DNA of 40,423 bases from NCBI RefSeq assembly GCF_025060755.1, contig NZ_JANYUY010000065.1:1-40423 (forward strand), written 5' to 3'. Positions 33,501-40,275 of the stretch are shown here, piece after piece. The position numbers were made by a program, and so were the translations under genes. Every line of letters starts with the position of its first letter. Within the stretch, counting starts at the first letter, position 1. Origin of the DNA: Paenibacillus doosanensis (GTDB taxonomy: Bacteria; Bacillota; Bacilli; Paenibacillales; NBRC-103111). The notes beneath the pieces were generated by a model. The model was not told the origin of the DNA, made no database searches, and saw nothing but the letters and a program-made list of their open reading frames with translations.

Positions 33501-35564
33501 CGGCAAAGTATTGGCATTACTTATATGCCTGCCGCCGTTCAAGGCGTCGTTGTGGATCAGGTTACAGGCAAACCGGCTGCAGGAGCTACCGTGTCGGTGA
33601 CAGCCGATTTTAACGGAGACGGCATTATTGACTTCACATCGACAGTGATGACGGGAGAAGACGGTTCTTATTCCATCGGCGTGCCTCGCGGCAACTTTAC
33701 GTATAACATGAGCATCGCAACGCCGGTTCAAATCGGCGGACAAACCGTTACTTTAACGAAAGTGCAGACCGCTACGGTAGGACAACTGCAAGCGGTAGGC
33801 GAGCAAGTTGCTTCTGCGAATCAAATTAGCGGACAATTGTTCCTGTTGAACGGCGCTTCTTCGAATCCGATTTCGCAGACGGCGATCATCGATGCGTTCG
33901 GAGCAGGTAACGTCAGCGCTATCGTAGAAGGTTTGGAAGGCAACAACTATCAAGCGGAAGTGGCTTTGAATGCCGACGGAAGCTTTAATGTAAGCAATGT
34001 GCCGCAAGGCCGTTATAAAATTTCGTACCGGATCAAGGCGGAAGACGGAACGGTGCTTGCCGGACCATCCGCAACGGTAGAAGTGAAACAAAACGGCGAA
34101 TTGTCCATCGGCTACTCCTTGATCGATCCTTACGGAACGGTGACGGATTCCGTGACAGGCAAAGTACTCAGCGATGTTACAGTCAACCTGTACTGGGCGG
34201 ATACCGAGCTGAACAAGCAATCCGGCCGTACGCCGAACACATTGGTTACACTGCCGGTGCTTGAGAAGTTTGCTCCGAATCAGAACCATAACCCGCAGCA
34301 GACCGATCTGACAGGCAGCTACGCCTGGATGGTGTACGGAGAGGGAGATTATTATATCGTTGCGGTGAAGCCAGGCTATTACAATTACAGCACGCTGGAT
34401 GCCAAGCCTAACGTACCGGCGGCCGAAGGCACCGACAGTTATATTAAAGACGGCATTATTCATATCGGTAAAGACATTATGGGTCTGGACTTCAGCATGC
34501 TGATGGTCCGCAAATCGAATCACTCTTCGTCCGGCGGCGGCTCGTCTTATGTGCCGGCAGCGCCGAACTTGTCCGTGAACTTGTCGGTAGACAAGAGTCT
34601 GGTCAAGGAAGGCGATACGGCGACGGTAACCGTAGATTACAAAAATAATTCTTCCGTCTCGCTGGACAGCGGAGTCATTACAATGACCGTTCCTGCTGGC
34701 GCCAAAGTCGTGAATGCAGGCGGCGGCACGGTCAGCGGCGACACGATTACATGGAATGTGACGGACGTTGCTGCAGGACAGGAAGGAAGCTTCAAGGTAG
34801 AGCTGGAATGGGGACTTCTGGACGCAGCGGATAAGCAGTACGATATTCAAGCGCAGTTCACTGCAAACGGAGATGCTTCGAATGCGGCAACCGAGAATTC
34901 GGCAGTGAAGATCAAGGTCTTCTCCGACCGTTTCGGCAATCTGAAGCATCAACGTTATATTCTGGGCTATCCGGACGGCAAGTTCCACCCGGAAAGCTCG
35001 CTGACCCGCGCCGAGCTGGCGGCTATCGTAGCGCGCTTGACGGAGAACGGGAAAGATACGGGCACTCTGAATTATACGGACGTTCAGTCAGATCACTGGG
35101 CGGCCAACTATATTAAAATTGCCACGCGGCACGGATATTTCAGCGGATTTGAGGATGGAAGCTTCCGTCCTGAAGCCAAGGTATCCAGAGGCGAGCTGGC
35201 AGCGGTCATGGCGCGCTTCCTGCAATTGAACGTCAGCGCAGCGGATCAGCCGCATTTCACCGATCTGAACGGCCATTGGGCTGCTGACACCATCGAAGCG
35301 CTGTACCGCGGCAAATTTTTGAACGGTTACACCGACGGCACCTTCAAGCCTCAAGAGAGCATCAGCAGAGTCGAGGCCGTCACCATGATTAACCGGATGC
35401 TGTACCGCGGTCCGCTTAAGGGCTTAGCTCCTCAATTCCCGGATGTAGCTGAATCCCATTGGGGCTTCGGAGACGTTCAAGAAGCGACGGTATCCCACGA
35501 GGCCGTTCGCAATTCGGACGGAAGCGAGACTTGGAAGAACAAGATCGACGATCAAGTCGAGTAA
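30561..35564 (+). CDS. Secreted S-layer-type protein with lectin-like, FN3/Big and SLH domains
   Basis: The 1667-residue product has a signal peptide (cleavage after ALSAYA, about residue 31). An N-terminal L-type lectin-like domain follows (about 40-285; YSFSTMFKFRMN, FAVKYDTYQNPS, HYSWIDYDG). Next come a Big1-type domain (about 290-375), three FN3-Big2 units (about 378-880), another Big1-type domain (about 885-990) and carboxypeptidase-like beta-sandwich repeats (about 990-1310). A Ser/Gly linker and a DUF11-like domain (about 1335-1450) precede three SLH domains (about 1455-1640; GYPDGKFHPESSLTRAELAAI, GFEDGSFRPEAKVSRGELAAV, GYTDGTFKPQESISRVEAV). SLH domains hold the protein to pyruvylated wall polysaccharide. 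The role is probably surface adhesion to glycans, with no catalytic domain recognised. Confidence 0.88.
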   Translation: MKRHNAKWMSWVVMVCMMIMLMQPFALSAYAGESGKTVKWLTYKNDDFSNPNQVNLFSLNGTTKVITDSKNSTRKILRLTESQGNKYGTAFNKRLIAPGNHYSFSTMFKFRMNEGKNASPADGITFTVQAQSNNAGQVGQGIGYGGIKPSFAVKYDTYQNPSPINDPSNNYIGLAVNGNVENSNSDWYKTLNPSSLKLADGNDHYSWIDYDGSAKNVKVYIGDTETRPAAPVLDVNGIDLETIFQGKPGVYAGFTAATGGSMETHDILSWHFINEVDPIDVSDSTIEYKQAPTNVVVEAVPTGEQGKYAVTTTLYDVDGNPVAGAPITLTSTDGTPASGSLQSDGNGQGTTIVDFGTNPPSGDITAVTVGGGYSTVTIKPAPTELSAGTTAQTATKLTWKAVQGASYYNVYKDGVLYATNVTQATYNASDLHPGEFAKFTVTAVMKSDDSTAESVPSNEVTVPMPAGTTLDSVKYTLPVESTHQTVVSSVYADGTKFDVTKYSSFNTSDERVATVGPDGLVTAVGAGTTVIKAVYNGTPLTATVTVPIDAPTGVTATDVTSTGAKVDWQPVPGAQTYNIYDNGKLIASGVTGTSYQVTGLTPGTNHSFKVTAVSNNIESAPSSAAGSVELPSLKNLLLDSTEYSLPVVAAHQTVVTSVYTDGTKYDVTGYSDYRSDNDQVAVIGPDGLVTAVGAGTTVIHAVYGGKQVTAAITVTIGAPAAVTASDITSTGAKVNWTAVPGAQTYNIYDNGKLVASGVTGTSYQVTGLAPGTEHSFTVKAVSNNIESAPSNASDAATTTLRDLLADPADYTLETGATHAIQANAVYLDESVKDVTKQAQYSSSNPDVVTVDANGVVTAKGPGKATITVAYDGKTVVQTVTVQDKLPQYKLTLSSTPDSVVGDGKSSVQLQAAVVTTDGRPAAGVPVTFHFGSNTADDVTVTTNENGIAVIDYTAPALQGLVPANEVITAVATDPASGLSTRQSIGITYMPAAVQGVVVDQVTGKPAAGATVSVTADFNGDGIIDFTSTVMTGEDGSYSIGVPRGNFTYNMSIATPVQIGGQTVTLTKVQTATVGQLQAVGEQVASANQISGQLFLLNGASSNPISQTAIIDAFGAGNVSAIVEGLEGNNYQAEVALNADGSFNVSNVPQGRYKISYRIKAEDGTVLAGPSATVEVKQNGELSIGYSLIDPYGTVTDSVTGKVLSDVTVNLYWADTELNKQSGRTPNTLVTLPVLEKFAPNQNHNPQQTDLTGSYAWMVYGEGDYYIVAVKPGYYNYSTLDAKPNVPAAEGTDSYIKDGIIHIGKDIMGLDFSMLMVRKSNHSSSGGGSSYVPAAPNLSVNLSVDKSLVKEGDTATVTVDYKNNSSVSLDSGVITMTVPAGAKVVNAGGGTVSGDTITWNVTDVAAGQEGSFKVELEWGLLDAADKQYDIQAQFTANGDASNAATENSAVKIKVFSDRFGNLKHQRYILGYPDGKFHPESSLTRAELAAIVARLTENGKDTGTLNYTDVQSDHWAANYIKIATRHGYFSGFEDGSFRPEAKVSRGELAAVMARFLQLNVSAADQPHFTDLNGHWAADTIEALYRGKFLNGYTDGTFKPQESISRVEAVTMINRMLYRGPLKGLAPQFPDVAESHWGFGDVQEATVSHEAVRNSDGSETWKNKIDDQVE
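31695..33205 (+). repeat. Intragenic tandem FN3-Big2 units, 504-bp period
   Basis: Three successive units each encode one fibronectin type III and one Big2 domain. The second and third units (from 32208 and 32712) are exactly 504 bp apart. Their FN3 parts share long near-identical protein blocks, for example YNIYDNGKL, ASGVTGTSYQVTGL and AVSNNIESAPS. The first unit is more diverged. This indicates a recent in-frame duplication that can change copy number by recombination. Confidence 0.85.
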
Positions 35565-35598
35565 GAACGAGATTCGATCATCATGCAGCAACACGAAG

Positions 35599-35627
35599 CC
35601 GGGCGCTACTCAAGCGCCCGGTTTTTT
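35599..35627 (+). terminator. Rho-independent terminator of the S-layer-type gene
   Basis: A perfect 9-bp GC-rich stem (CCGGGCGCT/AGCGCCCGG), loop ACTCA, followed by six T residues, 35 bases after the stop codon. Confidence 0.92.
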
Positions 35628-35631
35628 CGTT

Positions 35632-35799
35632 GTTTAGGAAATGATGCGCAGCCATATCCTGTGGAAATCCGGGTGCTCCCCCGAAAGTAAAGTCTACCCA
35701 TAGAACGATCCCAGAGGAATGGTTAGACGCCGATCCAGCTTAGGCTGGATGCGGACGGAATAAGCTTCAGAGCATCACGTCACTTTTGGGGGATTTGTT
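35632..35799 (+). repeat. Dispersed non-coding repeat, copy 1 (168 bp, shortened)
   Basis: This sequence from GTTTAGGAAATGATGCG to GGGGGATTTGTT is almost identical to 38433-38667 in the same orientation, but lacks an internal block of 67 bases near its right end. It contains a hairpin ATCCAGC-ttag-GCTGGAT. A CCCCCGAAAG block pairs with CTTTTGGGGG at the other end. It has no open reading frame. It could be a miniature element or a remnant of a larger mobile element; the family is not identified. The gap from 35800 to 35888 shows nothing else. Confidence 0.85.
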
Positions 35800-35888
35800 T
35801 CCGCAATGCTAGAGGTGGCGACAAAGCGGCCGGAGACCGATACAACGTTAACACAGTAAATCGGAGCCTTGGTCGACCACGATCGCCC

Positions 35889-36083
35889 TCAATGTTCTCT
35901 TTGCTTGTCGCGCGCTGCCAGCAAAAACTGAATGACGGCGAGGACCGCCGTATCGACGGCCGAAGCCATCAAGGTCACCCAAAACCAGCTTGTGGTGCCC
36001 ATCGAGTAATACAGCGCGCTGTGCAAAACCATCAGCACAATAAACGACAGCCATAACGAAATCGACCTGATCCAATCGGCCAT
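35889..36083 (-). CDS. Small two-helix membrane protein, unknown function
   Basis: ATG 36083 is preferred, with GCAGGAAAA upstream, over ATG 36110; the product is 64 residues. It has two hydrophobic segments (ISLWLSFIVLMVLHSALYY and WFWVTLMASAVDTAVLAVIQFLLAA) and a short charged tail. It resembles the many uncharacterised small membrane proteins of Paenibacillus. No partner gene is adjacent on the same strand. Confidence 0.6.
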   Translation of the reverse strand: MADWIRSISLWLSFIVLMVLHSALYYSMGTTSWFWVTLMASAVDTAVLAVIQFLLAARDKQREH

Positions 36084-36285
36084 ATACTTTTCCTGCCTTT
36101 CTAAGCGCATTTTATTTATAGCATAACCATAACGACCGAATTCTTTCCTCGGATGACCGTACTATTAAAAGAACGGCGATTTCATCGCGTCCTGAGGTTT
36201 GTATAATTCGGTTGGAAACAGTAAGCGGACGACCAGAGGGAAAACGGCAGGCTGGAAGGCGCCGCGAAAAAGGAGCTATCGGTTC

Positions 36286-36897
36286 ATGAGACAACTATTC
36301 GTCATTGGCGACAGCATTTCGATTCAATACGGTCCTTATTTGCGCTCCATGGTTGAGGGCAAGTTCGGATACGATCGCAAGCGCGGCGAGGAGCAAGCGC
36401 TGGTTGATCTGGATAAGCCCGTCGGCGCGAACGGCGGGGACAGTGCTATGCTGCTCGATTATTTGCGGGAAGAGCACAGCAGAGGAACCCGCTACGACAT
36501 CCTTCTGCTCAATTGCGGACTGCATGATATGAAAACGAGTCCCCGGGACGGCACCAAGCAAGTGCCACTGGAAGCTTATCATGGTAATTTGCGGGAAATC
36601 GTCGAGCTGGCCAAGGCTATGGCAAACGACGTCGTCTGGGTAAGAACGACGGACGCGCTGGAGGAAATTCATAATGCCAAGAGCAAATCGTTCTACCGAT
36701 TCCATGCGGATGCGCTCGCCTATAACGAAACGGCGGATCGGATGATGAAGGCGAGCGGTATTCCCCTCGTCGATCTGTACGGCTTTAGCCGGACGTTCGG
36801 ACCGGAGGCGTTCGGCGATCATGTGCATTATACGGATGAAGTCCGCAAGCTGCAAGCGGCGTTTATCGCCGGTTATTTGGATGCGCTCTTCGCCTGA
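36286..36897 (+). CDS. SGNH/GDSL-family hydrolase
   Basis: The 203-residue product carries the four SGNH blocks: the catalytic Ser in FVIGDSIS (block I), a glycine in GANGGDS (block II), Asn in LLLNCGLHDMK (block III) and Asp/His in FGDHVHYTD (block V). ATG 36286 has AAAAAGGAG 10 bases upstream. It has no signal peptide, so it is a cytoplasmic esterase or acyl/acetyl hydrolase, possibly a carbohydrate deacetylase. The substrate cannot be read. It is transcribed alone, between two hairpins. Confidence 0.85.
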   Translation: MRQLFVIGDSISIQYGPYLRSMVEGKFGYDRKRGEEQALVDLDKPVGANGGDSAMLLDYLREEHSRGTRYDILLLNCGLHDMKTSPRDGTKQVPLEAYHGNLREIVELAKAMANDVVWVRTTDALEEIHNAKSKSFYRFHADALAYNETADRMMKASGIPLVDLYGFSRTFGPEAFGDHVHYTDEVRKLQAAFIAGYLDALFA

Positions 36898-36916
36898 AAC
36901 CCGATTATTGCTATGA

Positions 36917-36961
36917 CAAAGAAACGCTGCTTGCATTCTCATTGCCGACAGCGTTTCTTTG
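36917..36961 (+). terminator. Terminator-like hairpin after the SGNH hydrolase gene
   Basis: A perfect 13-bp stem (CAAAGAAACGCTG/CAGCGTTTCTTTG) lies 20 bases after the stop. The T-rich part is within the stem, so efficiency is uncertain. It could serve both strands. Confidence 0.65.
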
Positions 36962-37039
36962 TTATGAGTAAGAATGACACCCGGGTTCCTTGCGGGAATC
37001 GTCCTTACGGGAAGGCGGAAGCCTGCGGGCATCCGGCGG

Positions 37040-37402
37040 TCACGGCAGCCGGAACAGCTTGCGCGCGTTCTCGCTAAGCATTTTGCGCCGCTTCTTCTCG
37101 GGCAGCCGCTTGAGCCACGGCACGGAGGAACGCAGGGCCTTGTCATTTTTATCGAGCCGCCATAGCAGAGGGGGCAGCCACGCGACACCGCCTTCGCAAA
37201 GAACGACCTTGAACTGCGGATATTTCTCGAACACGCCTTCGCAGACGAAGCTGACCCGATGCACCATAAACGTTTGGGAGAGGCATGTATGCCACTGCAA
37301 GTAGTTCGAGACGTAGCCGACGGCGGTCGGGGCGTTGAAGATGCGGCTTCCTTCGGCGCCGGGATGAATGATCAAGGGCAAGCAAGTAATCCGGTTCACC
37401 AA
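37040..37402 (-). pseudogene. Amidohydrolase 2 family gene remnant with internal deletion
   Basis: The 120-residue frame reads like the middle of a TIM-barrel amidohydrolase (PF04909 type): [45 protein letters not shown] arrangement, and [20 protein letters not shown]. Family members then continue through a region with the conserved active-site SSDYPH. Here KRLP is joined directly to a C-terminal end ([19 protein letters not shown]), so the part holding a catalytic Asp is missing. The N-terminal half is also absent, because an AraC fragment on the other strand begins at the same place. It is almost certainly non-functional. Confidence 0.75.
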
Positions 37403-37676
37403 GGAGCGGCTTCACGAGGAGGATCTGAGCTTGTATCTCGTCGCCGAGAACATGTACGTCAACTATTCGTACTTGAGCCGGACGTTCAAGGAAGTAACCG
37501 GCGAATCGTACTCCGATTACATGCTGCGTCTGCGGATGGAGAAAGCAAAAGAGCTGCTTGCCCAAGGCATAAAGGTGTACGACGCAGCCGGGCAGGCCGG
37601 CTATAAGCATGTCAACTATTTCTCCAAAAGCTTTCAAAAATATGGGGGGATGAAGCCAAGCGATGTGAATAAATAA
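37368..37676 (+). pseudogene. AraC-type regulator remnant (C-terminal DNA-binding part only)
   Basis: About 100 residues remain, covering the two helix-turn-helix motifs of a YesN/AraC protein (LSLYLVAENMYVNYSYLSRTFKEVTGES region and the second motif around YDAAGQAGYKHVNYFSKSFQKY). Recognisable homology starts near 37380, just where the leftward amidohydrolase remnant ends. The junction is therefore a rearrangement point, and the whole regulatory half is gone. There is no ribosome binding site. Its natural terminator was later split by the insertion described at 37697-38696. Confidence 0.75.
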
Positions 37677-37696
37677 CGGGAGGGGCCGGCTTGCAG
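37669..37696 (+). repeat. 28-bp direct repeat, left copy (flanks the MazEF segment)
   Basis: ATAAATAACGGGAGGGGCCG followed by GCTTGCAG is repeated at 38697-38724 with one change (T to C). The two copies enclose exactly 1000 bases (37697-38696) holding the MazEF module and copy 2 of the dispersed repeat. Confidence 0.9.
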
Positions 37697-37718
37697 ATTT
37701 CTAGAAGCATACAGAAAT

Positions 37719-37757
37719 TTGACTTCTTTTGATAATTCGTATATACTTTGTATATAC
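37719..37757 (+). promoter_or_regulatory. Promoter and probable operator of the mazEF operon
   Basis: TTGACT (37719-37724) and TATACT (37742-37747) are 17 bases apart, a near-consensus SigA promoter. Overlapping the -10 are two copies of the self-complementary octamer GTATATAC (37739-37746 and 37750-37757) separated by TTT. This is the kind of palindrome bound by MazE/AbrB-type antitoxins, so autoregulation is likely. Confidence 0.72.
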
Positions 37758-37774
37758 ATTTAGGGGGCGATTAG

Positions 37775-38005
37775 ATGTTTCAAGTTCAAAAATGGGGTAA
37801 CTCCCTTGGCATTCGCATTCCGAAATCCCTTGCTATGAAGGCGGGAATAGAGGAAGGAACCGAAGTCGACTTGGATATTGAAGAAGGTCACATTGTAATC
37901 AAGCCGAAGTCAACAACGCTGGACGAGCTTCTGTCTCAAATTACACCGGATAACATTCACACGGAAATCTCAACTGGCGAACCGCAAGGACGGGAAGCAT
38001 GGTAA
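37775..38005 (+). CDS. mazE: Antitoxin, MazE/AbrB-type
   Basis: The 76-residue product has the swapped-hairpin AbrB/MazE DNA-binding domain (VQKWGNSLGIRIPKSLAMKAGIEEGTEV). Its flexible acidic tail would wrap the toxin. GGGGG lies upstream of the ATG. It overlaps the toxin gene by 7 bases. Together with the toxin it should repress its own promoter, which carries a matching palindrome. Confidence 0.9.
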   Translation: MFQVQKWGNSLGIRIPKSLAMKAGIEEGTEVDLDIEEGHIVIKPKSTTLDELLSQITPDNIHTEISTGEPQGREAW

Positions 38006-38340
38006 ACAATGAGTATGTGCCGGATCGCGGCGACTTGGTATGGTTGCAGTTTAACCCGCAAGCGGGTCATGAACAGGCAGGTAAGCGCCCAGCCTTGATC
38101 ATTTCTTCTGCATCTTATAACGGCAAGGTTGGTCTTTCCTTGCTTTGTCCGGTAACCTCTAAGCAAAAGGGATATCCGTTCGAAGTGGTTATTCCGCAGA
38201 ATTTACCGATTGAAGGGGTCATCCTTGCCGATCAGGTAAAGAGTCTCGATTGGCAGTCCCGACAGGCTGCGTTTATTTGCAAAGTATCGCAGGAGACCTT
38301 GTCAGAGGTTGTGGCAAAATTGGATTTACTGATCCGTTAA
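37999..38340 (+). CDS. mazF: Toxin, MazF/PemK-type endoribonuclease
   Basis: The 113-residue product follows the MazF fold: VPDRGDLVWLQFNPQAGHEQAGKRP with the early catalytic Arg in KRP, ALIISSASYN, LLCPVTSK, GVILADQVKSLDW and a final helix (VSQETLSEVVAKLDLLI). The family cuts mRNA at short sequence motifs. The E. coli ChpB subgroup resembles it most. The gene is complete and overlaps mazE, so the module is probably functional. Confidence 0.92.
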   Translation: MVNNEYVPDRGDLVWLQFNPQAGHEQAGKRPALIISSASYNGKVGLSLLCPVTSKQKGYPFEVVIPQNLPIEGVILADQVKSLDWQSRQAAFICKVSQETLSEVVAKLDLLIR

Positions 38341-38405
38341 TCGATGAATAGTCTTCCGAGGAGGCCTTGGAAGGCATTTGGTTAACATTTTAGAACGTAT
38401 ACCCG

Positions 38406-38430
38406 AGCTCCACTTGGTGGGGCTATTTTA
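38406..38430 (+). terminator. Terminator of mazEF
   Basis: AGCTCCAC pairs with GTGGGGCT (one G-U) around a TTG loop, followed by ATTTTAT. It lies 65 bases after the mazF stop. Confidence 0.7.
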
Positions 38431-38432
38431 TC

Positions 38433-38667
38433 GTTTAGGAAATGATGCGCAGCCATATCCTGTGGAAATCCAGGGGCTCCCCCAAAAGTAAAGTCTACCC
38501 ATAGAACGATCCCAGAGGAATGGTTAGACGCCGATCCAGCTTAGGCTGGATGCGGACGGAGTAAGCTTCAGAGCATCACGTCACTACCCTGGAAATTACT
38601 CTTGGTACCCCATTTCCATTGTCTGTGGTGCCGCGTAGCGGCATGGATGGCTTTTGGGGGATTTGTT
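38433..38667 (+). repeat. Dispersed non-coding repeat, copy 2 (235 bp, full)
   Basis: This is the longer copy of the sequence at 35632-35799. An internal block of 67 bases (after CATCACGTCACT, including GGTACCCCATTTCC and GCCGCGTAGCGGC) is present only here. The block is flanked by CT, so copy 1 may have lost it by a short-homology deletion. A perfect 10-bp inverted pair CCCCCAAAAG/CTTTTGGGGG frames most of the element. No coding frame is seen. Confidence 0.85.
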
Positions 38668-38696
38668 CTTATATAGGCATGTTTAAAGCCTTAAGT

Positions 38697-38724
38697 ATAA
38701 ATAACGGGAGGGGCCGGCTCGCAG
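38697..38724 (+). repeat. 28-bp direct repeat, right copy
   Basis: This matches 37669-37696 with one difference. Immediately to the right it continues into the second arm of a terminator, which the left copy lacks. The right copy therefore marks the old continuous sequence downstream of the AraC gene. Confidence 0.9.
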
Positions 38725-38740
38725 CAGACGGCTCCTCTTT
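38708..38740 (+). terminator. Old terminator of the AraC remnant, displaced by the insertion
   Basis: GAGGGGCCG pairs with CGGCTCCTC (one G-U), followed by TTTCTC. The left arm lies in the 28-bp direct repeat. Only its left arm remains beside the AraC remnant at 37680. Confidence 0.7.
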
Positions 38741-38831
38741 CTCGTTCCCGCATTGTTGAGACCGTCGGGAACGGCCATAATCGGAAAAAGTAAAATAAGT
38801 TGCAGCGAAAGTAAAAGAATGTAGATACGAA

Positions 38832-39108
38832 TTGATCCGGCAAACGGCTATGATGATCTCCTCCGGCGGGGGGCCGACTCCCGGCCATCCGTGGTGCATG
38901 ACGACGGCTATCGGCTCTACGCCGGTGACGAAGGGCCAGTGGCACGCGGTCGCTTTTACGTACGACGGCGGCGCAGAAGGAGCGGACTTTACCGTGGGAG
39001 CGGTTTACCGGTCCGGCTCTATGGGCAATTTCTATGCCGGGCCGCTCGGGGGGGCTGGCGGTGTTCAACCGGGCGCTGGGCGACGAGGAGCTTGCCGGGC
39101 TCACGTGA
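38832..39108 (+). pseudogene. LamG/concanavalin-like domain remnant with frameshift
   Basis: The frame encodes VTKGQWHAVAFTYDGG, then ADFTVGAVYRSGSMGNFYAGPLGG, like a LamG/laminin-type jelly roll near its end. At a run of seven G residues (near 39047-39053) the frame breaks. Dropping one G gives LAVFNRALGDEELAGLT and a stop at 39106-39108, the usual end of such a domain. The start and any upstream domains are missing. It is a leftover of a larger secreted or glycan-acting protein. Confidence 0.7.
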
Positions 39109-39434
39109 AGTCCGGAGCAAGCACCGAACCGGCGCGAATGTAATGCGGAAAAGAAAAGACAGCTTCGCGCAGCGCGGCTCATCGAGGCATTCGATGAACG
39201 GAAGCGCGTGTAAATGAATCTCGGCCAGTGAAGCCGCTTGTTCCGGTATGGAACGGCAGCCCGCCGGCCGGATTTTTTTATCATTTGAAGTATGCACAGT
39301 GTTTACTTTACCCGAAGACGAGTATAAAGCCTTGAAATAAAAGTCCACAGAACACGGAGGTAACTAGGATGGGACCATAGCTAGATTAAACTAACCGACA
39401 TCTAAACGAAGAAGACTGATTTCGATAGGGAAGC
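39109..39434. other. Non-coding stretch after the LamG remnant
   Basis: I see no convincing gene. A short hairpin (GTTCC/GGAAC) followed by a GC-rich segment and seven T residues near 39270-39280 may be the terminator of the lost gene. The base composition changes from GC-rich to AT-rich near 39290. Confidence 0.4.
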
Positions 39435-39715
39435 GTGCAGAGCGCGAATATAAGAGTGATCAGGAAGGATATAAAGGTTGAATACTGGAATGCAATAGGG
39501 TATCTCCCCATAATCCATTTTTTATTTATTTTCGAAGAAAAAACCTCGATCAAGATAGACAATGGACTGATGGCCTTTTATTTGGATCTCATCATGGTTC
39601 TCTTGTGGACACGTACACAAAAATGGGTTTTGTGTTTATGGGTCAATATAAGTTGCCAAACATTATAAGCCTAAAATTTCGAGAACCAAATGAATTGTGC
39701 TGCCAAATAAAGTAA
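39435..39715 (+). pseudogene. Possible AT-rich gene fragment
   Basis: One open frame (39435-39668) would encode 77 residues without a good ribosome binding site. A second frame (39482-39715, no start codon) reads more like a real protein, for example QWTDGLLFGSHHGSLVDTYT and KMGFVFMGQYKLPNI. Its end overlaps the leftward membrane gene. I read it as a fragment of an unrecognised protein. Confidence is low. Confidence 0.25.
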
Positions 39716-39925
39716 TGCTAATCCTATAATATAAGCAATAATTGTGTATGTAAGGCTGTATTTAATTTTATAAAAACCGAATGCTAAGAAGAAAATACCT
39801 AATATTAGAACACTTATACCAAATTGTCTATTAATAAATAAAACATATATTTCAATGATCAGTACAATAAGCCATATAATTTTAAACCACAATGGATACT
39901 TTGATAAAAGCTTTATTATCTGCAC
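39671..39925 (-). CDS. Small AT-rich integral membrane protein
   Basis: The 84-residue product has three hydrophobic segments (YPLWFKIIWLIVLIIEIYVLF, FGISVLILGIFFLAFGFY and YTIIAYIIGLALLYLAAQF). GTG 39925 is preferred because GAGGTG lies 6 bases upstream; a GTG at 39934 is also possible. Base composition is far more AT-rich than the rest of the window. It follows, on the same strand, the gene of a hydrophobic peptide-like protein. It might be the immunity protein for it, as in small bacteriocin loci. That is inference. Confidence 0.6.
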   Translation of the reverse strand: MQIIKLLSKYPLWFKIIWLIVLIIEIYVLFINRQFGISVLILGIFFLAFGFYKIKYSLTYTIIAYIIGLALLYLAAQFIWFSKF

Positions 39926-39947
39926 CAATTTCACCTCTTTATTTTAC

Positions 39948-39979
39948 AAAAAAAGCATTTCCCTTTAAAAGGAAAATGC
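39948..39979 (-). terminator. Rho-independent terminator (leftward)
   Basis: On the minus strand GCATTTTCC pairs with GGAAATGC around a TTTTAAAG loop, followed by seven T residues. It lies between the truncated secreted-type gene and the small membrane gene, so the latter depends on read-through or its own promoter. Confidence 0.75.
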
Positions 39980-40012
39980 CTTTTTGGTTATTATAACATA
40001 AATAGGTGTAAT

Positions 40013-40275
40013 TTACATTTGATTAATATACCCATAAGCTTTTTGTAAATCCGAATTACAGATATTATAATCGGTTTGCACTAAAACGGCAGCACCAACT
40101 GCACCAACACCTGCAGCAATAAAAGCTATAATAGTTTCAATCCCTATTATTGCAAGGGCGGTGGCATATACAAAAGCTTCCTCAGCGGCCATCAAGTTAT
40201 TGTAATCGCCAGTGAAAATATCAATGGTAGATTGAGTTCTATTTGTATAAGCATTAGAAGCGTGGTGAAAAAGTG
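40013..40275 (-). pseudogene. Hydrophobic C-terminal protein part, 5' end removed by an IS element
   Basis: The frame (stop at 40013) encodes TRTQ-like polar residues, then a long hydrophobic stretch (YATALAIIGIETIIAFIAAG and VGAVGAAVLVQ) and a polar end with a cysteine (DYNICNSDLQKAYGYINQM). This layout resembles the C-terminal toxin part of SdpC-type antimicrobial proteins, but similarity is by shape only. The open frame continues to 40375 only by running into the IS end. The original start and any signal peptide are missing. Composition is AT-rich. Confidence 0.5.

Noticed and set aside
39019-39348. A leftward 109-residue frame across the LamG remnant.
   Set aside because: It shows no family features, and the rightward strand there has recognisable LamG remains.
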